56,759 nucleotides of DNA from Bacillota bacterium (GTDB lineage Bacteria; Armatimonadota; HRBIN16): positions 1 through 56,759 of the forward strand of contig JAIMBJ010000021.1 in NCBI GenBank assembly GCA_023511455.1, read 5' to 3'. The notes under the pieces were generated by a model. It was given only the letters and a program-made list of their open reading frames with translations, did not search any database and was not told the origin of the DNA. Position 1 is the first letter of the stretch. Each line of letters starts with the position of its first letter. Positions 25,401 through 35,411 of the stretch are shown here, piece after piece. The translations under genes and the position numbers were made by a program.

Positions 25401-27011
25401 TCGGACAAGCCGAACCACGTGCTGTGGCCCGCGCTGGGCAAGCCCGCTGATTACGGGTATGACCCCACCAACCCGGCAACGTGGGGACCGTCGCTCATTA
25501 ACCTGCTAACGGCGACCCTGAACGAGCTCCGTCGGGCGCAGGTGGGCACGCGGGGCATCGCGGCAGTAGCGGCGTCGAACGGACTGCTGGCGGCGGTGGG
25601 CGATACGGGCATTAAAGTGTTCGAGCGACAGATGACACTGATCGCCGATAGCCACCGGTTGCTGGAGATGGACCCCGGCGGCAAAGTGGCATGGAGCATG
25701 GATGCCAGCAAACTATGGGGTGCAGCTTCTGGAGGCTCCGCTCCAGTGGTTAGCATCACTCCGACCTCGGTCGCGCGCCCTGCGCGGGTATACCGCACCA
25801 GTGCCAACGAAATGATTGTGGTGGACACGGGCAACAACCGCATTGTGTGGGTAGACAAGGCGGGCAACGTGAAGTCGGAGCTGCGCCGCTTCGAGAACCC
25901 GCCGCGTCTGGACCTGTCTGACCCGAGCAAGCCGCCTGCGCCACTGGCTCCGGGTGACCCGCATGAGCTGCGGGAGCCCCAGGACATCAGCGTATACGCG
26001 GAGTACGTGCCCAGAGTCGGTGCGGACGGCAGGCGTCTCAATCCGTTTGAGGATGCCCAGGACCTGGAGTACTGGGTGCATTACCTGATTGCCGACACGG
26101 GCAACGGACGGCTGGTGGACGTGATAGACCGTTACGCTGCGGACAGCGCCACCGGCGCGGTTGGTCCACTGATTGCGGCGCGGCAGCTGCTGTGGACCAG
26201 CGCGGAGGGCGCTGAGCGGCGCAAGTACCGCTACACGGGCGTGCAGCGGGTGGTTTCCGGATACAGAGCGGGTGCGCCGGTGTTCACGCTGGTGGCAACG
26301 GTGGCGAATTATCGGGTGCGTCCGGATGGGACGGGCGAAGAGGGCGTCGGTGGCACGGTGATGGTGCGCACCATCGGCGCCGGACTGGACATCACCGAGG
26401 CTTTCAGCGAGGTGCTTCTGCCCAACGAGCCTCTGGGGTCGAACAACCGCGTGCCCATCGGCAGCCCCAACAGCGTGCAGGTCTATCCGGTACGCTACGA
26501 CAGCGGCACGGGAGAGGTTGTGTACCATATCGTGCTGGCGACGGACAAGGGCGTGTTCGACCTCGAACGCCTTGCCCCCAACCAGTGGCGCATCAAATGG
26601 CGATTAACGGATGAGGTCTACCGCAGCCTCACCCATCTACGCGACCGCATCCGGGGACCCCAGCCGGTAGACACCTATATCAGCCGCGCCATTCCACTGT
26701 GGGCGGTCAGCGCGGTACGTCTGGCGAACGGTCACTATCTGATATGCAACGCCTACCGTGGGGTATTGCCCGATAGCAGTCGCTTCAATGGCGAGGTGTT
26801 CGAGATAGACCCCAGCAACTACAATCCGGGCGCGACCCGCACCGAGAACGAGATCGACGGTCCTCGCACGTATCTGACCGATGGAATGCGGCCGGAAGAC
26901 ATCGTGTGGTGGACGCCCAGACGGGTGAAAAGCTGGGCAAACGTGAGCGAGGTCATCAGCAGCGATACGTATCGGGTGGATACGCCGTTCTTTGCGGACA
27001 GACCGTTCTAG
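22461..27011 (+). CDS. Giant exported protein with GATase-like N terminus and propeller-like repeats
   Basis: About 1516 residues with a signal peptide (MRNRLVFLIFLGVVAGWLG, cut near TAQG). Residues about 30-290 resemble a glutamine-amidotransferase-like fold of the DUF4159 type (ARYDALVVATQGSNIGFTPE, VDAGGLLWIDNQTAY), without catalytic residues I can point to. The long remainder has beta-propeller-like stretches: ASDNVIYTTDNGSIYGLLEQ near 695, and NHL-like DTGNNRIVWVDKAGNVKSEL near 1120 and IADTGNGRLVDVIDRY near 1212. It follows the PilVWX-like genes where PilY1 stands in other bacteria. A pilus-tip or surface role is inferred from position, size and fold. Start codons at 22458, 22461 and 22467 are all possible. 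Confidence 0.7.
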   Translation: MTMRNRLVFLIFLGVVAGWLGMVRTAQGDAYTYTTVRKQIRVGVLQIGSNPVLTPFVWHVLDRRTDYKPAGWDFVNPLAAPGSRKNMATYWVVNLDQISMEDLARYDALVVATQGSNIGFTPEQREKLRKFVDAGGLLWIDNQTAYTIDTRAPLFLDLQFNNEGSTGGLLAYPTHPLVNAPYPISAGEVNQMGAGIRGSLSAVGADLNAPPAPGVLAPIVVRQDNRRPVLAAGQYGSGAVVVSSIGIAYALSQAVAPPGGPVANENFFAAAPQNLKFGYNMIQWASAFTAQRKNARRTAGSFESIGAPLVEKWGLTGLQAVGTFASAPVFYNGALFVVGASPFGDLRLYCFDANPRRDIDGDGNEDDGLPDLWQRGTPYDEIWEAPLGSEPASTPQIVEIAPSSNDPLQRALVVVALKNGTVQAYRAFPRTGGINTPIAGLSDGSNLVWERTLPNAVPFDDENVPAPAFAEGLIVVPAAQSGTGGNNGRLYVLWAATGDIINSGSAGQDWIQPRTNLPLIRGGVTLGYVQDRGQTGEGSIANDLMAYVSTAPSSTTGTLTSSVYAFWLGTRGEVLSNPNNDKRTFVTRAQGRQLHIFLADTSVPYASLNPVVWVYNRESTGALTLVDRYDLPDSRITVNAGTIVFASQPAANPVVVMNYFIDWGKSPGTPIRSTVGIADVVPNPSKTIMDQPALDASDNVIYTTDNGSIYGLLEQPGNRTVMRWRWQLHGGYTDQITPQQSVNVPPSLVLKHTLFGTRVPPGAEVGLTPGGFTAPPAVFGDTTYAVAEARGTFPGIPFPISGTVLMAFQNNPKVELRLRDENGNPASIPANATLQIRQVDVIRSTSGTTQYTYVQPAQYSVNRAAGVITINNMMPGAGGGGAVFAFSLSQPTLVVVTAGSEPPRQYYIQPATYSNLKWFMFIPSVRVKASPVVAGDVVYLSAQVDAPGVQVSTVIAVSADPTATDPSIQQGDDVPLLTQESDKPNHVLWPALGKPADYGYDPTNPATWGPSLINLLTATLNELRRAQVGTRGIAAVAASNGLLAAVGDTGIKVFERQMTLIADSHRLLEMDPGGKVAWSMDASKLWGAASGGSAPVVSITPTSVARPARVYRTSANEMIVVDTGNNRIVWVDKAGNVKSELRRFENPPRLDLSDPSKPPAPLAPGDPHELREPQDISVYAEYVPRVGADGRRLNPFEDAQDLEYWVHYLIADTGNGRLVDVIDRYAADSATGAVGPLIAARQLLWTSAEGAERRKYRYTGVQRVVSGYRAGAPVFTLVATVANYRVRPDGTGEEGVGGTVMVRTIGAGLDITEAFSEVLLPNEPLGSNNRVPIGSPNSVQVYPVRYDSGTGEVVYHIVLATDKGVFDLERLAPNQWRIKWRLTDEVYRSLTHLRDRIRGPQPVDTYISRAIPLWAVSAVRLANGHYLICNAYRGVLPDSSRFNGEVFEIDPSNYNPGATRTENEIDGPRTYLTDGMRPEDIVWWTPRRVKSWANVSEVISSDTYRVDTPFFADRPF

Positions 27012-27150
27012 GGCTGATCCTGACCGGGCAATCCTGTGGACGGCGAGGCACGCGCCATGCCGTTGCCGAACGAACGGGCATCTCCGGTCGTCAAATAGCA
27101 TTGACAGAATCAAGCAGACCACTGCCGAGTGAAGCGAGGTTGGGATAAAC

Positions 27151-30100
27151 ATGGCAACAGCGAGAGGATGGTTACTGGCTTGTGTCATCGGAAGCGTACT
27201 GCTCATACAGTATGCGGCTCGGGCGGACGACTTTCCGATGTTCCGCCGTGACTCCCAGCGTACGGGGGCGACGAACCTGACTACAGAAGCGGGTCCGGGC
27301 AGAGCATTCCTGCGCTGGTGGTGGCCCGCACAGCAGGACAGGGGCATCCCCCTGGAGATCGACCGCGACGGGGTCAATCGTGCGGGCGACTACGCGGTGA
27401 TACAGGGCTCGGTGACCACCATCAACATTACCGATGCCAATGCGGTCACCGATTGCTTCCGCGACTCTTACGACTATGCCAGCGCGGTCAATCCGAGCAA
27501 CGCCGATGACCCCACCAGCGGCGCGACGGTGGTTGTCCGCTGGCGCAACGCCACTCCCGCCGAACTCGACCCGGATAACTCCGCCTATAACCCGCTTGTT
27601 GCCAGACCGACTCGCTATCAGATTGCGTTGTGGTTCCCCTCCAGCGGCACGGCAAACGGACGGAACGTCCGCGAGGCGGTGGTCAAAGTCCGCTATCCCG
27701 TAGGAGCCAACGATTACAAAGAGATTATCCTGATAGTGAACCAGACAGCCGGTGGACGATGGGTGCGATTGGGAACAGCAGGTAGCACCGCGTATATTTA
27801 CAATTCCGGCACCGGGAAATGGGAGCGCACCCTGCTTCGCGGCGACCTGTTGTTCCCCTTTGATGGTCGTCGCCCCGTGGAGGTCTATGCCTACAATACC
27901 TCCACCCACACCGACGAGGACGGCAACTTTGATGACGCTGGTCGGCTGGTGGTGTTTGACGGCGTACGCTTCATGCCCGACATGGGGGCGTTTTATTCCT
28001 CACCGGTTGCCGCGACCATCCGGGTAGCGCCCGGGCGCTCCGAGCAGCTGGTGTACATCGGGCGCATCGAGCGGGTTCCTTCTGACGATGACCCCACCGC
28101 CAGCGTGGAAATCGGCGTGCTGTACTGCTTTGACAACGTGGGGCGGGTGGTCTGGCGGTATCCGTTAAACGTCAGCGGTCAACGTGCGGTCACCGTGGAT
28201 GACGCCGATGGCGCACCTGCGTTCCAGGCGGATGTAGGGTGGGTTACTCCCCCCGTGTTACAGCCTGAGCCGTATGGAACCAGCTACGTGCAAGCACCCG
28301 TCGTCCCGACTTCCGACCCCGACACCTGGTTGCGCGTGCGGTGGCAGCCCGACCTGCAGCCCTCCAGCGGTAGCACGACAGCCCGATACACCGTTTACGT
28401 CTGGTTACCGCAGGACGATGGCACTGTTGCCAGAAGCACGGTCGCACGCTACATCGTCCACCACGAGGAGGGCACAACCGTCGTGGAGGTAGACCAGACA
28501 CAGAACACTGCCGGAGGGCAGTGGTTCAGTTTGGGAACCTACCTGATGCGACAGGGCACAACGAACTATGTGGAGCTGGTCAACTATACGCGCCTTGCTT
28601 CAGAAGTTGGGCGCGTGGTGATTGCCGACGCCGCCCGGTTCGTGGAGCAGGGCACTGGCGCGAGCGGCGTCTTCTCCACGCCTGTGGTGCAAACGGTGCC
28701 GATGCGTGTATCGGGAGGCACTGTCGTCGACCGGCAGGTGGTCTTCTTCTCCGCGAACAACGGGAAGGTGTATGCGCTGGACGCCGTTGGCAACGGCGAC
28801 GGGACCACCTTCTCATACTGGATATGGCCGCAGGAACCTCTGAACGAACGTCCGGTCGTCGGTTCGTTCGGTTACTCTTCGCCGCTAGTGGTCAACATCG
28901 GCACGAGCGGTAGCCCCGATTGGCGGGTGTATGTGGCAAACTCGAACGGGCGAGTGTACTGTCTGGACGCCAGCGGCAACGGCGACTTCAGCACGAGCAA
29001 CCCCGGCACCACCGACCGCATCTGGGTGTATCCCGCAGCGGACAAGGCGGCGGTGGTGGATGGGTTCGTGTCGTCTCCTGCCTATAACCGCACGCAGGGT
29101 GAAGGCCCCACCGTTTTCGTCGGTGGTCTGGATGGACGTTTGTACGCTCTGGATGCCGAAGGGGACAATGGCACTACCACCGAGCGATGGATTTACCCCG
29201 GCAAATATGAACCTGCGTCCGGGGACGACCCTTCTTTACCCGAAGAACTGCCACTGGACCCCATCTCCACCACTCCTGCCGTGTTCGACGGCAAGGTGTA
29301 CTTCGCCGCCGCCGACGGGCGCGTGTACTGCGTGAAGGAGAAGGGCACCGGACGCCGGCGCACCGAGCGCGTGTGGGTGTGGCCCTACGCACAGCGACCA
29401 CCGATAAGCACCGCTGGCGACGAGGAGCCGGTGGAGCCGTTTGTCTACTCCTCGCCGACAGTGGCGGCGCAGGTGAACACCATCACCGGCGTGCGCGATG
29501 TGGTGTTCATCGGCGACCGGGGCGGCACGGTCTATGCTCTGGACGCACAGGGCATCGGCAACGGCAGAACGGAGCTGGTATGGCAGGACGTGACCAACCC
29601 CGCGAGCCCCGTTGCTTCTGCCAGTGGCTCGTTGGGAGCAGCAATCTATTCGTCGATGACGTTTACTCAGATTATCCCGAGCCGTTCGGCAACCGGGGCG
29701 ACGCCGTTGCCTGCGGTGGTGTTCGGCTTGATGGACGGCAAGGTGCTGGCGTTGAACGCCTTTAACGGTGGGCCGGGCTCCTTCCGGCAGGTGCTGGACA
29801 ACAATAACAACGTCATCAACGTGCGCGGGGATGTGCTGTGGGGCTGGCAGACGCTGGGTGAGCAGGTGTTTGCCTCGCCCGCGGTGGCGAACAACTGGAT
29901 GTACATTGCTGGCGATGACGGCATCATCTATGCGTTCTCGCCCACAGGGGGCTATCTGACGCCGGGCGAGCCTCCGGGGGCGGAGCTGGTGGATGCTTTA
30001 CTCAGCCCGAACCTGGCGAATCTGCAGGTGGAGGTCTTTACTGCGCAGGAGTACGCCGATATCGTGCAACGGCGCACCCGCACCCCGGAGGAAGTGGTCG

Positions 30101-33100
30101 CAGGTGGGCACACGCGCAAAGTGGGCTACGAATGGGGCGACACGGTGTACGTGATTGCCTACGGCATGCAGGGATTGGTGCCGCCTGCGCGTTCGGTCAC
30201 GCTTACTCTGCGAAGCCGCGCCGCAACGGTGAACCGCACCGTAGGGGTTGTTCCTTATGGCAGTGATACCGGCCCGGCGCAGAAGTGGATGGCGTATCAT
30301 GCCTTCCGTATCACCCCCACCCAGGACGGCGATGCGTGGACGCCTGGCGCACGTTATGCCGCGGCGGTGCGGGTAACCTCCACCACCACATCCGGCGGCG
30401 GGCAACAGACCGCAACCATGACGCTGGAGCGCACACCGGAGCCGTATTTCGAGTTCACCATCGCCCATCCGCTGGCTCTGCGTATACTGAACCCGGATGG
30501 CACGGTCAATCCGAACCTGGAAGTGGGCTGGATTGGGCAGACGGTGGTAGGTACCTCCGTGCCTCAAGAGCTGAGCATGAACGGCAATGCAGGCAAGTTC
30601 CTGCAGCTGGAAATCGGTCTGGTGCCACATGGCGCCAGTAGTGCGCGCCTGATACAAATTGCCGACCGCTCTAAGGTAGCCTTGCGCGGCGGTGACCCGC
30701 TACGCGTGAAGGTGCAGCGGGCGAACGTTGCCTGGCATAACAACGACGACGGCTCTCTCGCGGTGATTAACCCGCTGCCCTGGGACGAATTGCCCGTGAA
30801 TATCCCGAACACCAGCGTGGACTACCCCGATATCCCTGAGCGGGCGGTGAAGGTGGCAGCTGGTGGTGCAGACCTGTTTGCCGCATCGCGCGGCGGCGCT
30901 CTGGCAGCCCCCACCGACCCGGTCGGCGTAGAGCCGGAGTGGACCAGCTGGACGCTGATTCCGACCGTGGGCGAGGTGAGTGTGCAGGTACCGCGCTTCC
31001 AGCCGGCGAACCTGGTGGGCTTCGACGGAGAGAATCCGTACACGGCGCGCGGTTACGCTACCCGTATCCGCCGTCCCATCCGCATCTACGTGGATGTGAA
31101 CAACAACGGTCAGCTGGACCTGCCGGGCGGAGCGGCACTGAGGCAAACGCCTCCGGCTACCCGCGAGGAGCCGTACCGCGAGTTCCGGATCACGCTGGGC
31201 GTGCCGCCCGATATGCGCCTGCGCGTGGAGGAGGAGACCGTCGATATCGGTGCGGTACCGCACGGTTTCGGTGTGCACCCCGACCCGGCGAACTTCGCCT
31301 TCCGCCCGCCTATCTCCGATGCGGACCCGGTGTATAACACCAACCCGTGGTACCGGGCGATAAAACCTGCGTGGAAACCCTTCACGGTGCGCAGTCTGAG
31401 TAACGTGAACCTGCTGAACGTGCGCGCTGTGGGGTCGGTGGACTACCTGGATGCCAGCGGCAACCCGGTGTTCCAGAACCCACTGCCAATCACGCTGGTC
31501 AGCGACCAGGTAAGCCCGTTCTACTGGGAGGTTAGCCCGCTGGGCGACCCAACCTTTACCTTCCACAAACCGGCGCTGACGGCGGGTTGGGTGCGTCGCC
31601 CGGATGGCAGCGTGGTACAGCAGAACGTGTTTACCTCGCTGGACTTGATTTACGACCCGATGTGGTTAACGTTCCGCCCGCCGCAGTACCAGGGCTTCCC
31701 GGGGATGCATACGCTGCACAAGCCACGCCCGGACAGTAGTCCAACGGTGCTGTCTATTCCCGACAAACCTTACCCGGGCGCAGCGGGTGGTGCATTCGAC
31801 AATGTGCCCACGACCAAACCTCTGGTCAGTGTGCAGGTTCCGCTGGGCACGCCGGCGGGAACCTACAGCAACTACATCCGCATCTTCGAGGCGGCGTCGT
31901 GGAACCCGTATGTGCTGGGTATCCAGGCCAACAATCAGCCCGCGCAGCCCGTCAGCGAACCCACCATGCGCGTGAAGGTGACTGTCACCGAATCGCGCTT
32001 GACCAACAGCTGGACGAGCGGTTCTCTGCCTCAGCTGGACACGGTGTGGCAGGGTATCCCGCCGCAACCCGGACAGCCGGGCTACCTGGCGGCGAACGTA
32101 CAACCCGCCGCGCTGATGTTGCCGGAGGGAATGTTGCTGGCATGGAGCAGCAACTGGAGCCGCAACCGCGTCACCGAAGACGGCAGCGACAGCTACCGCG
32201 AGACGCAACCCTCAGGTAGCAACGCCTGGTTCCTGCATCTCGCGGTGCTGCCGCGCGATGCACAGCGCGGGGTGTGGACAGCCGCCTCACCGAATCAATG
32301 GTGGAGCGGACGCGGTGTGGAATACCCGCGTGACCCCACGAACAGCTCCGTGCGCGACAAGTACGGCAGACTGTTCACTACCCAGCCCGGTACGGTGATA
32401 CCGTCCTCCATCAAACACTACTCGCCCACGTTCTTCATTGTGGGTGGACAACCCTATCTGCTGTGGCAGGGGCAGGCAGCGAAGAGGCAGGACACCGGCG
32501 TGGTGCTCACCGAAAACGTGACCTTCGTCGCGCCGATAGTGAACGGTGTGCCGGGTACCCCTGTTGCGCTGGGCAACGATGTCTGGCTGCCGCGCTTCCA
32601 GCCTCGCGTGGTTGTGGTGGGCGGTGTACCGGTGATGTTCTGGTATAGCGGCGCCAGCGGACGTTACACCATCTACTATAACGCCTGCCTGGGCAATCCG
32701 TTGAACCCCAGCGCGTGGACGCGCGACCAGCAACTGCCGGTGCCCGCGGTGGTGACCAACGCCTTTGAACCGCTGGCTATCCCGCGCCTTGGCGCGCTGG
32801 ATGTCATCTACACGGCTTCCACCAAGACGAGACAAACCAATGAGCTGATACTCACCCGCTTCACGCTGGGTGGCGGTGGCAGACTGGTTCCGGTGGACCT
32901 GCCGCCCGTGCGCGGGGAGGTGCTACAGCGCATCGGTACCACCAACGTGTGGATGTCGCGCGACCTGTCATGGAACCGCAACCAGCGCATCCGCATCTGG
33001 CGCGTGGGCGACCCGCACCCGCTGGCAGCCAGCGACATCCAGCAATCGGGTGACTACTATTACGACCGGCGCTATGACTCGAACACGGGTATCCTGTACC

Positions 33101-33960
33101 TGACCCGCTACACCGACAGCGCACGCACGCAAATCGACTGGCAGGCGGTGATCGACCTGTCGGCGGGCACAGTGACCTTCCCCTATCGTGCGCCATCGCG
33201 CACCGATGTGGTGTTTGCGGATTACACGCCGCGCGCCATGCGCCTGACTGCCAATCACGGCTGGAACTCGCTGGTACCGAACGATGGCGTGCCCGTGCCG
33301 CAACCCGTCGCCTTCTACGCGGGGGCGAACAGCGCGCCCACCGGTGGGCTGGAGAAGTCGCTGAACCCGCGCTGGAAGTACATCCTGCCCGCGCTCAACA
33401 ACCCCACGCAGTCGCCACCGGTGGACAGGCTGTGGTTGTTCTACCGCAAGTCTACTGGCTCCACGCCGGCGGAAGTGTTCGTGGTGAAGACCATGCGCCT
33501 GGGAGTGCAACTGCCCACACCGGTGTTCACACCCATCATTACCGACGGTCAGGGCGAGCGACGTCCCGATGTGTCGGGGGTGTCGGTCACGGGCATCAGC
33601 GCGCCTGTTGGCCCGGTGGAGGTGGACTTCGCGCGAGGGCGCATCTACTTCACCGAGGCGGACGAGGGCAAACTGGTCAGCATCACCTACATTGGTCTGG
33701 ACGCGCAGGGCAATCCGGAATCTTCGCCGCGCACAGTGGCAGGCGTGGTGCGCTGGATCGACGAGACCTCCGAAGCCACCGAAGGTTCGCAGGCGCTGGT
33801 GCCGCTGGTGGGCGCAACCAGCGAAAGCAACCTGTTTGCCCTCAAGGACGAGTTCGAGCCGAAGGTGTGGCTGTTCTGGAACAGCACGCGCACCGGCACC
33901 AGTGACCTGTTCTTCCAGACCTTCAGCCCGCGACTGTATCCGGACGTCATCGTGCCGTAA
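27151..33960 (+). CDS. Giant exported protein with PQQ-type beta-propeller repeats
   Basis: 2269 residues, the largest gene here. The signal peptide is GWLLACVIGSVLLIQYAARA, followed by DDFPMFRRDSQRTGAT, a typical start of PQQ-like repeat proteins (W/FPMFRxD). Residues about 535-930 hold at least seven blades (GKVYALDAVGNGDG, GRVYCLDASGNGDF, GRLYALDAEGDN, GTVYALDAQG, GKVLALNAF, GIIYAFSPTGG). The C-terminal half is beta-rich and unassigned. A strong terminator follows 6 bases after the stop. It may be the outermost pilus-associated adhesin or a co-transcribed surface protein. No calcium-binding or integrin-type motif was confirmed by eye. Confidence 0.75.
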   Translation: MATARGWLLACVIGSVLLIQYAARADDFPMFRRDSQRTGATNLTTEAGPGRAFLRWWWPAQQDRGIPLEIDRDGVNRAGDYAVIQGSVTTINITDANAVTDCFRDSYDYASAVNPSNADDPTSGATVVVRWRNATPAELDPDNSAYNPLVARPTRYQIALWFPSSGTANGRNVREAVVKVRYPVGANDYKEIILIVNQTAGGRWVRLGTAGSTAYIYNSGTGKWERTLLRGDLLFPFDGRRPVEVYAYNTSTHTDEDGNFDDAGRLVVFDGVRFMPDMGAFYSSPVAATIRVAPGRSEQLVYIGRIERVPSDDDPTASVEIGVLYCFDNVGRVVWRYPLNVSGQRAVTVDDADGAPAFQADVGWVTPPVLQPEPYGTSYVQAPVVPTSDPDTWLRVRWQPDLQPSSGSTTARYTVYVWLPQDDGTVARSTVARYIVHHEEGTTVVEVDQTQNTAGGQWFSLGTYLMRQGTTNYVELVNYTRLASEVGRVVIADAARFVEQGTGASGVFSTPVVQTVPMRVSGGTVVDRQVVFFSANNGKVYALDAVGNGDGTTFSYWIWPQEPLNERPVVGSFGYSSPLVVNIGTSGSPDWRVYVANSNGRVYCLDASGNGDFSTSNPGTTDRIWVYPAADKAAVVDGFVSSPAYNRTQGEGPTVFVGGLDGRLYALDAEGDNGTTTERWIYPGKYEPASGDDPSLPEELPLDPISTTPAVFDGKVYFAAADGRVYCVKEKGTGRRRTERVWVWPYAQRPPISTAGDEEPVEPFVYSSPTVAAQVNTITGVRDVVFIGDRGGTVYALDAQGIGNGRTELVWQDVTNPASPVASASGSLGAAIYSSMTFTQIIPSRSATGATPLPAVVFGLMDGKVLALNAFNGGPGSFRQVLDNNNNVINVRGDVLWGWQTLGEQVFASPAVANNWMYIAGDDGIIYAFSPTGGYLTPGEPPGAELVDALLSPNLANLQVEVFTAQEYADIVQRRTRTPEEVVAGGHTRKVGYEWGDTVYVIAYGMQGLVPPARSVTLTLRSRAATVNRTVGVVPYGSDTGPAQKWMAYHAFRITPTQDGDAWTPGARYAAAVRVTSTTTSGGGQQTATMTLERTPEPYFEFTIAHPLALRILNPDGTVNPNLEVGWIGQTVVGTSVPQELSMNGNAGKFLQLEIGLVPHGASSARLIQIADRSKVALRGGDPLRVKVQRANVAWHNNDDGSLAVINPLPWDELPVNIPNTSVDYPDIPERAVKVAAGGADLFAASRGGALAAPTDPVGVEPEWTSWTLIPTVGEVSVQVPRFQPANLVGFDGENPYTARGYATRIRRPIRIYVDVNNNGQLDLPGGAALRQTPPATREEPYREFRITLGVPPDMRLRVEEETVDIGAVPHGFGVHPDPANFAFRPPISDADPVYNTNPWYRAIKPAWKPFTVRSLSNVNLLNVRAVGSVDYLDASGNPVFQNPLPITLVSDQVSPFYWEVSPLGDPTFTFHKPALTAGWVRRPDGSVVQQNVFTSLDLIYDPMWLTFRPPQYQGFPGMHTLHKPRPDSSPTVLSIPDKPYPGAAGGAFDNVPTTKPLVSVQVPLGTPAGTYSNYIRIFEAASWNPYVLGIQANNQPAQPVSEPTMRVKVTVTESRLTNSWTSGSLPQLDTVWQGIPPQPGQPGYLAANVQPAALMLPEGMLLAWSSNWSRNRVTEDGSDSYRETQPSGSNAWFLHLAVLPRDAQRGVWTAASPNQWWSGRGVEYPRDPTNSSVRDKYGRLFTTQPGTVIPSSIKHYSPTFFIVGGQPYLLWQGQAAKRQDTGVVLTENVTFVAPIVNGVPGTPVALGNDVWLPRFQPRVVVVGGVPVMFWYSGASGRYTIYYNACLGNPLNPSAWTRDQQLPVPAVVTNAFEPLAIPRLGALDVIYTASTKTRQTNELILTRFTLGGGGRLVPVDLPPVRGEVLQRIGTTNVWMSRDLSWNRNQRIRIWRVGDPHPLAASDIQQSGDYYYDRRYDSNTGILYLTRYTDSARTQIDWQAVIDLSAGTVTFPYRAPSRTDVVFADYTPRAMRLTANHGWNSLVPNDGVPVPQPVAFYAGANSAPTGGLEKSLNPRWKYILPALNNPTQSPPVDRLWLFYRKSTGSTPAEVFVVKTMRLGVQLPTPVFTPIITDGQGERRPDVSGVSVTGISAPVGPVEVDFARGRIYFTEADEGKLVSITYIGLDAQGNPESSPRTVAGVVRWIDETSEATEGSQALVPLVGATSESNLFALKDEFEPKVWLFWNSTRTGTSDLFFQTFSPRLYPDVIVP

Positions 33961-33966
33961 CTATGT

Positions 33967-33996
33967 GGGGGCAGACGCAGGGCGTCTGCCCCCTTT
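33967..33996 (+). terminator. Strong rho-independent terminator after the pilin operon
   Basis: GGGGGCAGACGC, loop AGG, GCGTCTGCCCCC, then TTTCTC: a perfect 12-base stem. It ends the long plus-strand unit that runs from pilB or the pilin genes. Confidence 0.9.
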
Positions 33997-34052
33997 CTCA
34001 TCGATCCCCCGCTCCACCCGTCCTTCATCCAGTCGTTCCGCCACAACGGTCT

Positions 34053-34080
34053 TTGCGCCAGATGTCGGATATGCTATATT
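34053..34080 (+). promoter_or_regulatory. Promoter of the restriction-modification operon
   Basis: TTGCGC (34053-34058), 16 bases, TATATT (34075-34080). The start codon follows about 20 bases later. Confidence 0.5.
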
Positions 34081-34100
34081 ATAGTCTCGGAGCAATGAGG

Positions 34101-35411
34101 ATGCATGAAGAACGACTGCGCGAACAAATGAGCTTGCTATACCTGCCCGAAGCGGTGCAGGAGGAACCCGTTGTTGACCAAGATTGGGACTACGCAACCG
34201 CCAATACCAAAACGCACACGCACGGGTTCCACACCTACCCTGCCATGATGATTCCGCAGGTAGCCCGACGGCTGATACGCCTGTATGCACGTCCCCACGA
34301 AACACTGTTAGACCCTTTTTGTGGTTCAGGTACGTCTTTAGTGGAGGCGCGGTTGGCGGGGCTGAACGCCTATGGGATAGACCTCAACCCTCTGGCGGTG
34401 TTGCTAGCGAGGGTGAAAACCACGCCTCTGCCCGCAGACCACCTGCAAGCCGCTCTGTCGCAGATATACGAGCGCTACCGACAGCTCCGGAGCCTTCCGG
34501 AAGAGGAGCAAATCCACCGAATTCCGCGCTTTTTCCATATCGATTACTGGTTTGCGCCAGCGATACAACGCGACTTAGCGCTGCTGCGCGATGTCATCCT
34601 TGAGATACCACACCAGCCGACACGTGAGTTCTTTCTGGTGGCTTTCTCGCATACGGTGCGCGAGTGTTCCTACACGCGCAAAGGCGAGTTCAAACTGTAT
34701 CGCATTCCCTTAGAGCAGCAACACAATCACCAGCCCGATGTACTGGCAGTGTTCTTAGCGAAAGCCGAGGCGAATATTGCGGGGATGACGCAGTTTGCTA
34801 GCGAAATCAAACCGGCGACATGGGTTCAGGTGTTCCAAGCGGACACACGTCAGCGCCAACCGATACCGGACGAGAGTGTCGATATTGTGGTGACATCGCC
34901 ACCGTATGGCGATTCGCACACGACAGTGGCTTATGGACAGTTCTCACGCTTGTCGTTGCAGTGGCTGGGTCTGTCAGACGAGGAAGCCAAGAGCATCGAT
35001 ACTCGGGCGCTGGGCGGGAAGGATACCGGCGACAGCCAGCGGAACTATCAGTCACGCAGCCTTGAAGACACCTTGTCGCAAATCACGTCTCGCGACAAAC
35101 GGCGGGCGAAGCAGGTACGTGCTTTTTACGACGATTTCGCCTTGTGCCTGAAAGAGATAACGCGGGTCTGTCGGTTGGGAGCAAGAGCCTGCTTCGTAGT
35201 GGGTAATCGTACTGTGCGAGGAGTGAAAATCCCCACAGATACCATTTTGGTGGAGATGGCGCAGTGTTTCGGTTGGCGGTTACGAGACACTTTCGAGCGG
35301 CGGATTCCCAACAAGCGCATGCCTCTGCAAAACAGCCCTAGCAACGTGCCCGGCGAAAAAGGAGAGACGATGACGCGAGAGCATATTGTCGTGTTGGAGA
35401 AAGAGGTATGA
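34101..35411 (+). CDS. Type II DNA methyltransferase (TSPPY motif, probable N4-cytosine)
   Basis: 436 residues from the ATG at 34101 (CGGAG eight bases ahead; ATG 34095 also possible). The AdoMet-binding motif I DPFCGSGTSLVEARL is at 71-85 and the catalytic TSPPYGDS near 263-270. The S-PP-Y form is typical of N4-cytosine methyltransferases, although some N6-adenine enzymes share it. The N-terminal KTHTHGFHTYPAMMIPQVA is common in this group. It modifies the site cut by the nuclease encoded next; the two genes overlap by four bases (ATGA). An open frame extends to 33963 but lies over the terminator and promoter. Confidence 0.88.
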   Translation: MHEERLREQMSLLYLPEAVQEEPVVDQDWDYATANTKTHTHGFHTYPAMMIPQVARRLIRLYARPHETLLDPFCGSGTSLVEARLAGLNAYGIDLNPLAVLLARVKTTPLPADHLQAALSQIYERYRQLRSLPEEEQIHRIPRFFHIDYWFAPAIQRDLALLRDVILEIPHQPTREFFLVAFSHTVRECSYTRKGEFKLYRIPLEQQHNHQPDVLAVFLAKAEANIAGMTQFASEIKPATWVQVFQADTRQRQPIPDESVDIVVTSPPYGDSHTTVAYGQFSRLSLQWLGLSDEEAKSIDTRALGGKDTGDSQRNYQSRSLEDTLSQITSRDKRRAKQVRAFYDDFALCLKEITRVCRLGARACFVVGNRTVRGVKIPTDTILVEMAQCFGWRLRDTFERRIPNKRMPLQNSPSNVPGEKGETMTREHIVVLEKEV

